Below, one piece after another: positions 39,525-47,269 of a stretch of DNA of 64,000 nucleotides. The notes under the pieces are model-generated. The model was given only the letters and a program-made list of their open reading frames with translations. It ran no database searches and was not told the origin of the DNA. This DNA comes from Pseudovibrio sp. Tun.PSC04-5.I4 (lineage in GTDB: Bacteria > Pseudomonadota > Alphaproteobacteria > Rhizobiales > Stappiaceae): assembly GCF_900104145.1 (NCBI RefSeq), contig NZ_FNLB01000006.1, positions 1,385,001 to 1,449,000 on the forward strand. Reading direction: 5' to 3'. Each line of letters opens with the position of its first letter. The first letter of the stretch is position 1. Made by a program: the position numbers and the translations under genes.

Positions 39525-41846
39525 GTGATCGACACGAAATCGGTATTAGAAGATCTAAGTAACAACGTCTTAGATGGGATAAGAGAGCAGAAATATTCTC
39601 TATTTGCGAATGCAATTGAGGATATGAGTGATTACTACCGCTTTTTGCTGGATCTTAATTCAATTCCAATCCCTGAAACCGATCTAACGAACTTAGCACA
39701 ACTGCCCGAAGGCAGTTGGAGCTTTAAAAACACCTATCATTCATGGCTTGAAATTTTCCAAATTATTTGCTTGGAAGCCTCTGATAGAATTATTTCTCAA
39801 CCAAGGTTTCTTAAAAAGCTTGCCTCCCAGCCTCTAAAAATACTGCCAAACGCACGGGAGTTTAACTTTTCAAATAGGAACACCGAGCACGCAATTAATT
39901 TAGCAGCGTGTGTTCCCTTCTCTTTGGCTAAATGGCGTGAAAACAGAGCTAGTGCGTTTGAGGAAGTAGAGGGGTATGCAAGCAGTAAAACTGCACTCAC
40001 ATCTTATGTGAGTTCTATTCGTGATTTTATTGAGGTGTGGGAGATACTTGCTCAAACGCTTTATTGGCACAGTAAAGAGAAGCATCACTTGGACACTGAC
40101 GCTGACACTGACACTGACGCTGTACATTGGAGTGAGCTGATACGGATTAATCATAGTTTAGACTATCACTTAGGAGAGACTTCATATTTCTTGGCGCGAA
40201 GTGTTTGGGCGAATGACAAAGAAGCTGTGGCAATTTACGAAGATACTCTACTTCGATGGGGTGGTCACATTTTCACAAGTACTTCATATACTGAGTACGC
40301 AGTTCAAAACCAACCCCAAATAGTCGTATTTCTTGATGAACATGATTGGAATGTAGTAAAGATAAGACTTGGCAAACTACCAAGTTACTTCCCGCGAAAT
40401 TGCCCCCCAAAAGATTTATTTGAGGGACTGATAAAGCATTATTACAAGTCACGACTGCTTATTTTCGTGACGATGATGGCGCACTGGTATCTCTCACAGC
40501 ACTCCAACAAAGATTTAGTGGCACCTACCTGCACTCGGCTACTAAAACGAGATGTGTCTGAGCATGAAGGGAGCCTTCTTGAACCTCATAACGCCTTTGA
40601 GTTTCAAGAAACATTTTTGCAGTTTTGCGTTTTATCTGATGCTGCGGGGACGTCATACGCCGCCTCAACTGATCGTTTTATTGCTCAATTAGATCGTGTG
40701 ACAGAGCGAGAGGTTATTGGTGGGAGAATATATCAATCCACCTCGATAGACTCGTTTTCAGAAATGAGACTTGCGCAACTGGCAATTTTCCTAAGGTTGG
40801 TAAGCGCTCGAGCGACCCCCCCTTCTGAAACAATCCTAGGGAACTTAATTGATAACGTCGAGAATCTTCCAAATGGATATGCAAGTTTAGAGAGGATTGT
40901 ATATTACCTACAGTCTCTCAAGGATCAGATAGGCGCACAATTAGAAGATTCACAGATAGAGATTTTGAGAAGCTTTTTGATGTCGACTGAGTATGACGGT
41001 AACTTCGAAGCTTCATGTGAGTATCTCAAACTAATTCTGGATTTGGAGATACAGACCCTTAACGATCGTTGTAGGCGGTTTATCTCTCAAAGTTCGATAT
41101 CAAGTAAACAAGTCAACTTGCTAAACCAGAAAGCGCTTGAAAACCTTTCTAAGTCGCCTAAACATTATCCATGGTTGAGCTATGACACCATCCTTAATAG
41201 TCGTGCTCCAAAGTTCGGTTCTGTTTCACGTTTTCGTGGGCCAACGATTCCCAAATTAGATCTCCTTGAGGATACGCCGATTTTCCCGTCGCTACGTGTA
41301 AAACACGTGATTAATTTTTTAGGAAAACAGGCTGAGCACTATGTATGGCGAAAATTTACACTGCATGAACGCAGAAAAATTGAAATCGACCGCTCACTTA
41401 CAGATGAAGCGTTCTGGAGGAATATTAGAAACCTTGCTAGGGCAACTGGTACTTGTCCAGTCATGTTATTAGCGCATCAAAACATAAGTCTAATTAGGGA
41501 GTTAGATCATGAAAACCTCGGCATCAAGTATGAAAGACATGATCAGCAGGAAAAAGGGCAATGGTATAACTTTAGTATTGATGACATCGACATCTATCAA
41601 GTTGATTTTCCAAATGATCAACTTTGGTTGTTTTCTCGCGATGTCATTAAGGCGGTGCATTATAGCTGCATACCAGATGATGAAGAATGCTTAACGCTGA
41701 AACTCGACGAGAAAATCTCCGAAAATGGAGAAATCGCGTTGGAAACACAGTTCCAAATCAAACAATGCGTGGAATGGAGTATACGTCCTATCTATGAGCT
41801 AAAGCTGAAAAAAGGGGAGGCTATTTATAATTCAAGTAAGTTCTAA
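39525..41846 (+). CDS. Unrecognised 773-aa soluble protein, second gene of a two-gene system
   Basis: Read from a GTG three bases after the previous stop (MIDTKSVLEDLSNNVLDGI). It is predicted mainly alpha-helical throughout, acidic, with no signal peptide and no membrane segment. There is a short DTDADTDTDA acidic tract (about residue 190), encoded by a CACTGACGCTGA-type tandem repeat at 40088-40120. I see no Walker, HD, TIR, PD-(D/E)xK or protease motif. It must work with the membrane protein before it, being its only operon partner. It is followed by ~400 bases and then the right att site. Function unknown. Confidence 0.7.
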   Translation: MIDTKSVLEDLSNNVLDGIREQKYSLFANAIEDMSDYYRFLLDLNSIPIPETDLTNLAQLPEGSWSFKNTYHSWLEIFQIICLEASDRIISQPRFLKKLASQPLKILPNAREFNFSNRNTEHAINLAACVPFSLAKWRENRASAFEEVEGYASSKTALTSYVSSIRDFIEVWEILAQTLYWHSKEKHHLDTDADTDTDAVHWSELIRINHSLDYHLGETSYFLARSVWANDKEAVAIYEDTLLRWGGHIFTSTSYTEYAVQNQPQIVVFLDEHDWNVVKIRLGKLPSYFPRNCPPKDLFEGLIKHYYKSRLLIFVTMMAHWYLSQHSNKDLVAPTCTRLLKRDVSEHEGSLLEPHNAFEFQETFLQFCVLSDAAGTSYAASTDRFIAQLDRVTEREVIGGRIYQSTSIDSFSEMRLAQLAIFLRLVSARATPPSETILGNLIDNVENLPNGYASLERIVYYLQSLKDQIGAQLEDSQIEILRSFLMSTEYDGNFEASCEYLKLILDLEIQTLNDRCRRFISQSSISSKQVNLLNQKALENLSKSPKHYPWLSYDTILNSRAPKFGSVSRFRGPTIPKLDLLEDTPIFPSLRVKHVINFLGKQAEHYVWRKFTLHERRKIEIDRSLTDEAFWRNIRNLARATGTCPVMLLAHQNISLIRELDHENLGIKYERHDQQEKGQWYNFSIDDIDIYQVDFPNDQLWLFSRDVIKAVHYSCIPDDEECLTLKLDEKISENGEIALETQFQIKQCVEWSIRPIYELKLKKGEAIYNSSKF

Positions 41847-42243
41847 CCTGACATTAGTTCTGTCGTGAAGAACAATTAACAATTACGCCTCATCGAAGCT
41901 GATAAATAAGCCTCTTATAATTAGAGGAAGAACTCTCTCTCAGCAAGTGGCCTCAACCTTTGATGGAACTAGCTGAAGGTCCGTTCTAGCCTCTTCAGCG
42001 TCAAGCTAATGAAGGTCAATCCTAAGTTGACGTTCATCTGGATGGGGCTGCTCCGTAACCAGGTGAATGTCAGCAATGGTCACACAGCTCCATACTGCAT
42101 CCGCGAAGAATAACTTTGGGATGAAAAACAACAGTAGCCCAGATTAATGTCTACTTATGTTGCGCAAGGATGATAGCTGTGGCTTTGGAAAGTAGGCCTA
42201 CTACTCTGCTATAGGAAGGCCCGTGTATTGTATTTGGAATAAC
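41847..42243. other. Intergenic, island right end
   Basis: About 400 bases after the 773-aa gene hold no supported gene. This is the non-coding end of the element, and a terminator follows. Confidence 0.4.
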
Positions 42244-42276
42244 ACCCGCTGAGGAAACTCGGCGGGTCTTTTTTGT
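42244..42276 (+). terminator. Rho-independent terminator near the island's right end
   Basis: The stem ACCCGC / GCGGGT (42244-42249 and 42262-42267) with a 12-base loop is followed by CTTTTTTG. It faces rightward transcription and would end the two-gene operon before it reaches the tRNA and host genes. Confidence 0.65.
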
Positions 42277-42356
42277 TTGACAACCCTCAATTTAATCCAT
42301 GACCGAATCCTGAACAGGACGGGAACGTATGTTCTCCTGTCTTTCGGGATTTTTTC

Positions 42357-42398
42357 GGGACTTTTACCAACTTTCTGGGACTTTTACCGCTTTTTACC
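42357..42398. repeat. Direct repeats, candidate integrase arm sites near attR
   Basis: GGGACTTTTACC occurs at 42357-42368 and 42377-42388, 20 bases apart, and a partial CTTTTTACC follows at 42390-42398. They lie ~60 bp inside the core att repeat. A matching motif in the opposite orientation (AAAAAGTCCC, 5107-5116) lies just outside attL, in the other element. Confidence 0.45.
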
Positions 42399-42433
42399 GG
42401 ATTTTGGACCCATTTTGTTCTCATTCAGACAAC

Positions 42434-42456
42434 AAAAAACCCGCCAAGGTGGCGGG
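42434..42456 (-). terminator. Terminator of tRNA-Ser
   Basis: On the minus strand, CCCGCC, a 5-base loop and GGCGGG are followed by a T6 run. It lies ~30 bases past the tRNA 3' end. The same hairpin is duplicated at 5171-5193 as part of attL. Confidence 0.8.
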
Positions 42457-42459
42457 CTA

Positions 42460-42495
42460 TTTTGTCTTAACTATCAAATAGTTAAGTGGCGGAGG
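42460..42495. repeat. attR core, 36-bp perfect repeat
   Basis: Identical to 5197-5232. It covers the last nine bases of the tRNA-Ser gene with CCA, and the spacer downstream. Because the intact tRNA remains on this side, the element inserted at the 3' end of the gene and rebuilt it. Confidence 0.9.
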
Positions 42496-42576
42496 AGGTG
42501 GGATTCGAACCCACGGAACGCTTACACGCTCGCCGGTTTTCAAGACCGGTGCATTCGACCACTCTGCCACCCCTCC
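42487..42576 (-). tRNA. tRNA-Ser(UGA)
   Basis: A 90-nt gene with encoded CCA. Acceptor stem GGAGGGG / CTCCTCC (with a G-U pair), discriminator G, anticodon stem CCGGT/ACCGG with loop CTTGAAA giving anticodon UGA, long class II variable arm (CGAGCGTGTAAGCG), and T arm GTGGGTTCGAATCCCAC. It reads UCA codons. Its 3' end is the attachment site of the island. It is intact. Confidence 0.96.
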
Positions 42577-42592
42577 GCGGTGTGGTGGGCTC

Positions 42593-42621
42593 TATTTGGT
42601 CTATGACGCCCCCGAAGTCAA
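42593..42621 (-). promoter_or_regulatory. Likely promoter of tRNA-Ser
   Basis: On the minus strand, TTGACT (42616-42621) and CAAATA (42593-42598) are spaced by 17 bases, ending ~17 bases before the tRNA 5' end. This is a good sigma-70-like spacing, though the -10 is only a partial match. Confidence 0.45.
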
Positions 42622-42880
42622 GCAGCCAAAAGCAGTCTCCACAGCCAACGAGAACTTTTTTCACAAAGAAATCAACCGTCCCCGTCAAAATGGCCAATTC
42701 CCCTAAGGAAGATAATTCTCTATGCGTTCTGTGTTTCTTCTAGAGACTCTCAGAGGGGATTCAGTTAAGATTTATAGGCTATCTTTTTCAATATAGGTGC
42801 AGTTTGTAATGAGTTCGGGTGTTTTGCTCTCTTGCGGACTGAAGACCGTCAATGCCGAACATGTAGTGAGTAACAACGGT

Positions 42881-44056
42881 ATGGCTTTTTTGCTGAACTC
42901 GGGCGAACAGGCGCAAGCTTGCAATCCGATATCCTCTAGACGTGTAATGACGAGCCTGTCGGTGGTTGCATTGTGCGCGGGCATTGCCGCCTGCGGTGGT
43001 GGAACTGACAAGGTAAAGTTCAGTGAAAAGAAATACGGCGTAGCTGCTAGCCCGCGCATGGTCAGCGGAACAAAGTCCGTTCCAAAAGGTGGCGGGCGCA
43101 GTGTTGTTGGAAAACCATATAAGGTTGCTGGCAATTGGTACTATCCCAAAAGGGATGACAACTACAAAAAAGTAGGCAAGGCATCTTGGTACGGTCCGAC
43201 TTTCCATGGTCGCAAAACCGCCAATGGCGAAATCTTTGACCGAAATGCTTTAACAGCTGCACACCCAACTATGCCTTTGCCAAGCTATGCTAAAGTCACC
43301 AACTTGCAAAATGGCAAGTCTATGGTGGTGCGTGTCAATGATCGTGGCCCGTTCCACGGCAATCGTGTTATTGATCTTTCAGAGCGAGTTGCCGGTATGC
43401 TTGGGACCAAATCAAGCGGCATTGCTAAAGTGAAAGTCGAATATGTTGGCCGTGCTCCTTTGCATGGACAAGATGAGAAGAAACTAATGGCTTCTTACTC
43501 AGGCAGTGGCGGCAATTGGTTGGGCGGCTCATCTATTGGCAAAACTATGCTGGCGTTTGCAAAGCCAGCAAACCGCATAACAGGTCCAGCACCAACACCA
43601 ACACCACGCAGCAGACCTTATGATGCGCCAATTATGGCAGCACAAAATGTCCTCGCGTTCAATTCCAATCAGGTTGATCCCGCTATTGTTTACGAGCGCA
43701 ATATAAACACCATGCAAGTCGCATCTATCAGCGGGTTCAAAAATCGCATGAACAATGCGCTGAACTCCAACACCAGTGCAAACGCGCAAAAAGCAGTGGT
43801 CCCGACACTTCAACCTGTAAATACGTCTTTCAGCAGCAGTTTGTTACCGCCACCAAGCGCAACGAGCTACAAATCTCCGACAAGTAGCAGCAGTGTACCT
43901 GCTCCTAATCCAATGCCAAGCTTCCAAAACGGCAATGCAGTTTCCTCTTACGCATCCCAACAAAGACTGACTGGTGCGCATGATGCATTCAAGTCAGTGA
44001 GCGGTGGATCCGGTCTGAAAGAAATTCTGTTATCTCGTACTGGTAAAAAACAGTAA
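42881..44056 (+). CDS. rlpA: RlpA-like septal ring lipoprotein
   Basis: The product is about 391 aa from the ATG at 42881, though the frame is open from a GTG at 42797 and the start is uncertain. A double Arg, hydrophobic SLSVVALCAGIAACGGG with a Cys after IAA gives a lipoprotein signal. The double-psi beta-barrel follows (KASWYGPTFHGRKTANGEIFD, then VRVNDRGPFHGNRVIDLS, with the catalytic Asp of the RGPF box), as in lytic transglycosylases that cleave denuded glycans at the septum. The C-terminal ~200 residues are low-complexity S/P/N-rich, and I see no SPOR domain, which RlpA proteins often carry there. It opens the conserved rlpA-dac-tmk-holB-metG order. Confidence 0.88.
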   Translation: MAFLLNSGEQAQACNPISSRRVMTSLSVVALCAGIAACGGGTDKVKFSEKKYGVAASPRMVSGTKSVPKGGGRSVVGKPYKVAGNWYYPKRDDNYKKVGKASWYGPTFHGRKTANGEIFDRNALTAAHPTMPLPSYAKVTNLQNGKSMVVRVNDRGPFHGNRVIDLSERVAGMLGTKSSGIAKVKVEYVGRAPLHGQDEKKLMASYSGSGGNWLGGSSIGKTMLAFAKPANRITGPAPTPTPRSRPYDAPIMAAQNVLAFNSNQVDPAIVYERNINTMQVASISGFKNRMNNALNSNTSANAQKAVVPTLQPVNTSFSSSLLPPPSATSYKSPTSSSSVPAPNPMPSFQNGNAVSSYASQQRLTGAHDAFKSVSGGSGLKEILLSRTGKKQ

Positions 44057-44140
44057 GCCACTTGGTTTTAAACGGCTTTACCCGATCACTTATCCTGAGT
44101 TAGTGTTTGCTTTAATGAATGAAGCGTAGCATGCCAGCAT

Positions 44141-45388
44141 ATGGTGTGGCAGGGAGATATGAGTGTGAGCGTTGCGTGGAATAAGCAGTGTAGGCGTGAG
44201 ACGCAAAACAAACTCCACACAGGCGTATCATTCCGAAAATGGGGCAGGGGTGCAATTTGCGCCCTCGCTTTTGGTGCTCTGGCAAACGCAGTTATGCCCA
44301 CAGCACATGCAGTTGAGCTAAAAGCCCAAGCAGCAACCCTTTATGACTTCTCCAATAAATCTCTGATTTTTTCCAAAAACTCACGCGTATTGCTCGCCCC
44401 TGCAAACCTGACCAAGTTAATGACCGCTGCTACCGTGCAGCAGGCCATCCATACCGGTGAGATTACACCTCAAACCACGTTTACGGTCAGCGAACATGCC
44501 TGGCGAACAGGTGGCGCACCGGCGCGCGTTACAACCATGTTCGCGCGGCTTAAATCAAAGATTCCAGTAGCTGATTTGATGAATGGTTTGATTGTTCAAA
44601 GCGCCAATGATGCTGCTATTGTTTTGGCCGAAGGAATTTCCGGCAGCGAAGAAAACTTCGCCAAACGCATGAATGAGTTTGGTAAATCCATTGGGATGAA
44701 AAACTCCAATTTCATCAATCCTACTGGCTTTCCAGATGACAAGCACAAATCCACACTTGAAGACCTGCTGCTGCTGGCCAATTACGTCATCGAACACGAG
44801 CCGGAATTGCATTCCATGTTTAGTATTGATCGCTACACATGGAACAAAATCACCCAACGCAACAAAAACCCTCTCATACGAGAGATTGAGGGGTTGGATG
44901 GGTTTGGCGCAGGATTTTCTGAACGGGAAGGCTTTGCAGCAATCGGAACATTGGACGATAATGGCAAACGATATGTTGCGGTCATAGCTGCCTCTCCAAC
45001 AACTCAAGATCGTATCAAGGATATGAAAACGTTGCTCCTGCCATCCTTGGCGGGGCTGAAGTTAGCTAAGCTCTACCAGCCGGGAGATCAGGTCAGCGAT
45101 GCGGCGGTCTATGGCGGGCAAAAACAAACCGTATCCCTGATGACCTCAGATGCTGTTGCAACACTCATTAATCCAAACGACAAAGACGGTTATAAACTGC
45201 GTGTGGTCTACAATGGGCCAATCGCTGCACCTATTCCAAAAGGCACGGAAGTGGGGGAACTTCAAGTTCTCTCCAAAAATGACGTGATTTATCGCGCCAC
45301 TCTGGTAACAGGAGAAGATGTTGCCATTGGAGACCTCCGGGACCGTGCGTGGGATGCGCTTGGAGAGTTCTTCTACCAGTTATTCTAG
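44141..45388 (+). CDS. D-Ala-D-Ala carboxypeptidase homologue lacking catalytic residues
   Basis: A 415-aa DacF/PBP5-like protein in the expected place after rlpA. It has a signal-like segment (GAICALAFGALANAVMPTAHA), the S11 peptidase fold and the beta-sandwich C-terminal domain (PBP5_C-like, about residues 295-385). The SxxK motif, PASMxKLMT in active relatives, reads PANLTKLMT here, so the nucleophilic Ser is Asn. The KTG box, DGxKTGFT, reads DGFGAGFS. The SxN motif (SAN in VQSANDAAI) is kept. It should not form an acyl-enzyme, so it is probably a non-catalytic structural or regulatory protein. The gene is otherwise intact. Confidence 0.88.
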   Translation: MVWQGDMSVSVAWNKQCRRETQNKLHTGVSFRKWGRGAICALAFGALANAVMPTAHAVELKAQAATLYDFSNKSLIFSKNSRVLLAPANLTKLMTAATVQQAIHTGEITPQTTFTVSEHAWRTGGAPARVTTMFARLKSKIPVADLMNGLIVQSANDAAIVLAEGISGSEENFAKRMNEFGKSIGMKNSNFINPTGFPDDKHKSTLEDLLLLANYVIEHEPELHSMFSIDRYTWNKITQRNKNPLIREIEGLDGFGAGFSEREGFAAIGTLDDNGKRYVAVIAASPTTQDRIKDMKTLLLPSLAGLKLAKLYQPGDQVSDAAVYGGQKQTVSLMTSDAVATLINPNDKDGYKLRVVYNGPIAAPIPKGTEVGELQVLSKNDVIYRATLVTGEDVAIGDLRDRAWDALGEFFYQLF

Positions 45389-45441
45389 AGCACCTTTGAA
45401 GGCTCTTTCGAAATTCTAAGGTCTTGGAGGCCTGATCAACT

Positions 45442-46125
45442 TTGCCTGGTATTTTTATCAGTTTTGAAGGCGGCGAAGGCGCGGGAAAGTCAACGCAGAT
45501 TCAGCGCCTGCGCGAAGCTCTGCTCTCAAAAGGCATAGAAGCCGTTACAACCCGCGAACCCGGTGGCTCACAAGGAGCTGAAATCGTTCGCGAAGTTCTC
45601 TTATCTGGCGCAGCTAAAGAATACGGCGTAACAGCTGAAGCTGTTTTGTTTGCCGCGGCCCGCGCAGACCATATCGACACGCTCATAAAACCAGCTTTAG
45701 AGGACGGTAAATGGGTCTTGTGTGATCGTTTCGCCGATTCATCACGCGTCTATCAGGGTGAATCCGGTGTGCCAGATAGCGTGGTTGAAGCCTTGCAACA
45801 AGTTGCAATTGCCGGTCATAACCCTGATATGACCCTGCTCATCAACGTGACACCAGAAGTTGGTTTAGCGCGCGTTTCCAAACGCACTGCACCCGTTGAG
45901 TTTGATGGCCCGGACCGGTTTGAGACGGATACATTGGAAACGCATAGGCGCAGGCAAAACCTGTTCCTTGAGATGGCCCGTAAAGAACCAAACCGCATTG
46001 TTGTAATTGATGGTGATCAGTCGCAGGATAAAGTGACCGATGATATCTGGCAGACCGTCCAAAACCGGTTTGCTAAAGAGATTGAATTGGAAGACCATAA
46101 CCTGCAAGAGAGCAGGGAAGACTGA
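45442..46125 (+). CDS. tmk: Thymidylate kinase
   Basis: A 227-aa dTMP kinase converting dTMP and ATP to dTDP in dTTP synthesis. P-loop EGGEGAGKST (about residue 9), DR motif CDRFADSS (about 94) and a lid region with RVSKRTAPVEFDGPDRFE (about 147-160). It starts from a TTG with GGAGG ~15 bases upstream. It is followed after two bases by holB, the classic pair. Confidence 0.94.
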   Translation: MPGIFISFEGGEGAGKSTQIQRLREALLSKGIEAVTTREPGGSQGAEIVREVLLSGAAKEYGVTAEAVLFAAARADHIDTLIKPALEDGKWVLCDRFADSSRVYQGESGVPDSVVEALQQVAIAGHNPDMTLLINVTPEVGLARVSKRTAPVEFDGPDRFETDTLETHRRRQNLFLEMARKEPNRIVVIDGDQSQDKVTDDIWQTVQNRFAKEIELEDHNLQESRED

Positions 46126-46127
46126 AT

Positions 46128-47189
46128 ATGGCAAAGGCACCTATTGTTGAAGACGCGCCAGAATTTGACGAGGTAGAGGGGCTCCTTTTACCGCGAGAAC
46201 AAACCGTTCTTTATGGCCACGAACAGGCGGAGACGGAGTTGCTGGATGCTTACCGCTCGCAGCGTTTCCACCATGCATGGATTCTGGGGGGCCCCAAAGG
46301 TATCGGCAAAGCAACGCTCGCTTTCAGATTCGCCAGGTTCATTCTGGAGCACCCAGACCGTTTTTCAACACCGGTTGCCGCAGCCAACAGCCTCTATGTT
46401 CCGCCAGAAAGCCGCAGTTCTCATATGATTGCCGCCGGGTCTCATGCCGACCTCCTGCATCTACGACGCCCGTGGGATGTGAAGGCAAAACGCTTCAAGC
46501 GCGACCTCCCTGTCGATGAAATTCGCAAAACCACTGCATTTTTTGGCTCAACAGCTGCTGGCGGCAATTGGCGTATCTGTATCGTAGATGCGGCGGATGA
46601 CATGAATCAGTCAGCTGCAAACGCTTTGTTGAAAATATTGGAAGAACCACCAAAACAATCCCTGTTTATCCTACTTTCTCACAACCCCGGCAGATTACTC
46701 CCCACCATTCGGTCACGTTGCCGCCGCTTGCCGATGCGCAAGTTGGAAGAGGCAACCATTGAGCATGCCTTGTCAGATATGGGCAGTTTCCAAGGTGGCA
46801 CCTCTAGGGCCCTTCATGCACTGGCGGATGGCAGCCTGCGGCAAGCCGCTTTGGCTACAAACGGCGGCGCGCTGGACATTGCGCAGGAGTTTTCACGACT
46901 GACAGAGATGCTTTCCAACTTGGATATGATCCGAGTTCATAGCTTTGCAGACAAGGTTTCTGCCCGCGGCGCAGAGGATGCATGGAATACATTTTTGGAG
47001 CTTGCGCGAACATTCTTGAGTAATCAATTGCGTAAAGATGCAAGCGCAAGGCCTGATGCGCTTGTCAGGTGGGCTGACTTGTGGGAAAAGGTTGGCCGCG
47101 CTGCATCAACAGCAGATGCTCTGAACCTCGACCGGAAGCAGGTAGTTTTGTCTTTCCTCATTGATTTGCGGAAAGCGCACGCAGGCTAA
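46128..47189 (+). CDS. holB: DNA polymerase III subunit delta'
   Basis: A 353-aa clamp-loader subunit. It has the AAA+ fold with P-loop GGPKGIGKAT (about residue 54), sensor and lid pattern QSAANALLKILEEPPKQSLF (about 163), the SRC motif RSRCRRLPMRKL (about 194), and a C-terminal collar domain. It works with delta, gamma/tau and the beta clamp to load DNA polymerase III. The gap to metG is 80 bases. Confidence 0.92.
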   Translation: MAKAPIVEDAPEFDEVEGLLLPREQTVLYGHEQAETELLDAYRSQRFHHAWILGGPKGIGKATLAFRFARFILEHPDRFSTPVAAANSLYVPPESRSSHMIAAGSHADLLHLRRPWDVKAKRFKRDLPVDEIRKTTAFFGSTAAGGNWRICIVDAADDMNQSAANALLKILEEPPKQSLFILLSHNPGRLLPTIRSRCRRLPMRKLEEATIEHALSDMGSFQGGTSRALHALADGSLRQAALATNGGALDIAQEFSRLTEMLSNLDMIRVHSFADKVSARGAEDAWNTFLELARTFLSNQLRKDASARPDALVRWADLWEKVGRAASTADALNLDRKQVVLSFLIDLRKAHAG

Positions 47190-47269
47190 CGTGTTGACTG
47201 TTGTCTTTGAGTGTTTTGCTCAAAGAGTTTTCCAGATTTAGATCCCGGATCCAAAGATCGCTATAGGAT

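Noticed and set aside
40088..40120. Possible CRISPR or satellite array
   Set aside because: The repeat is a few 6-12 bp units in a coding frame, with no spacers; no CRISPR array was found anywhere in the window.
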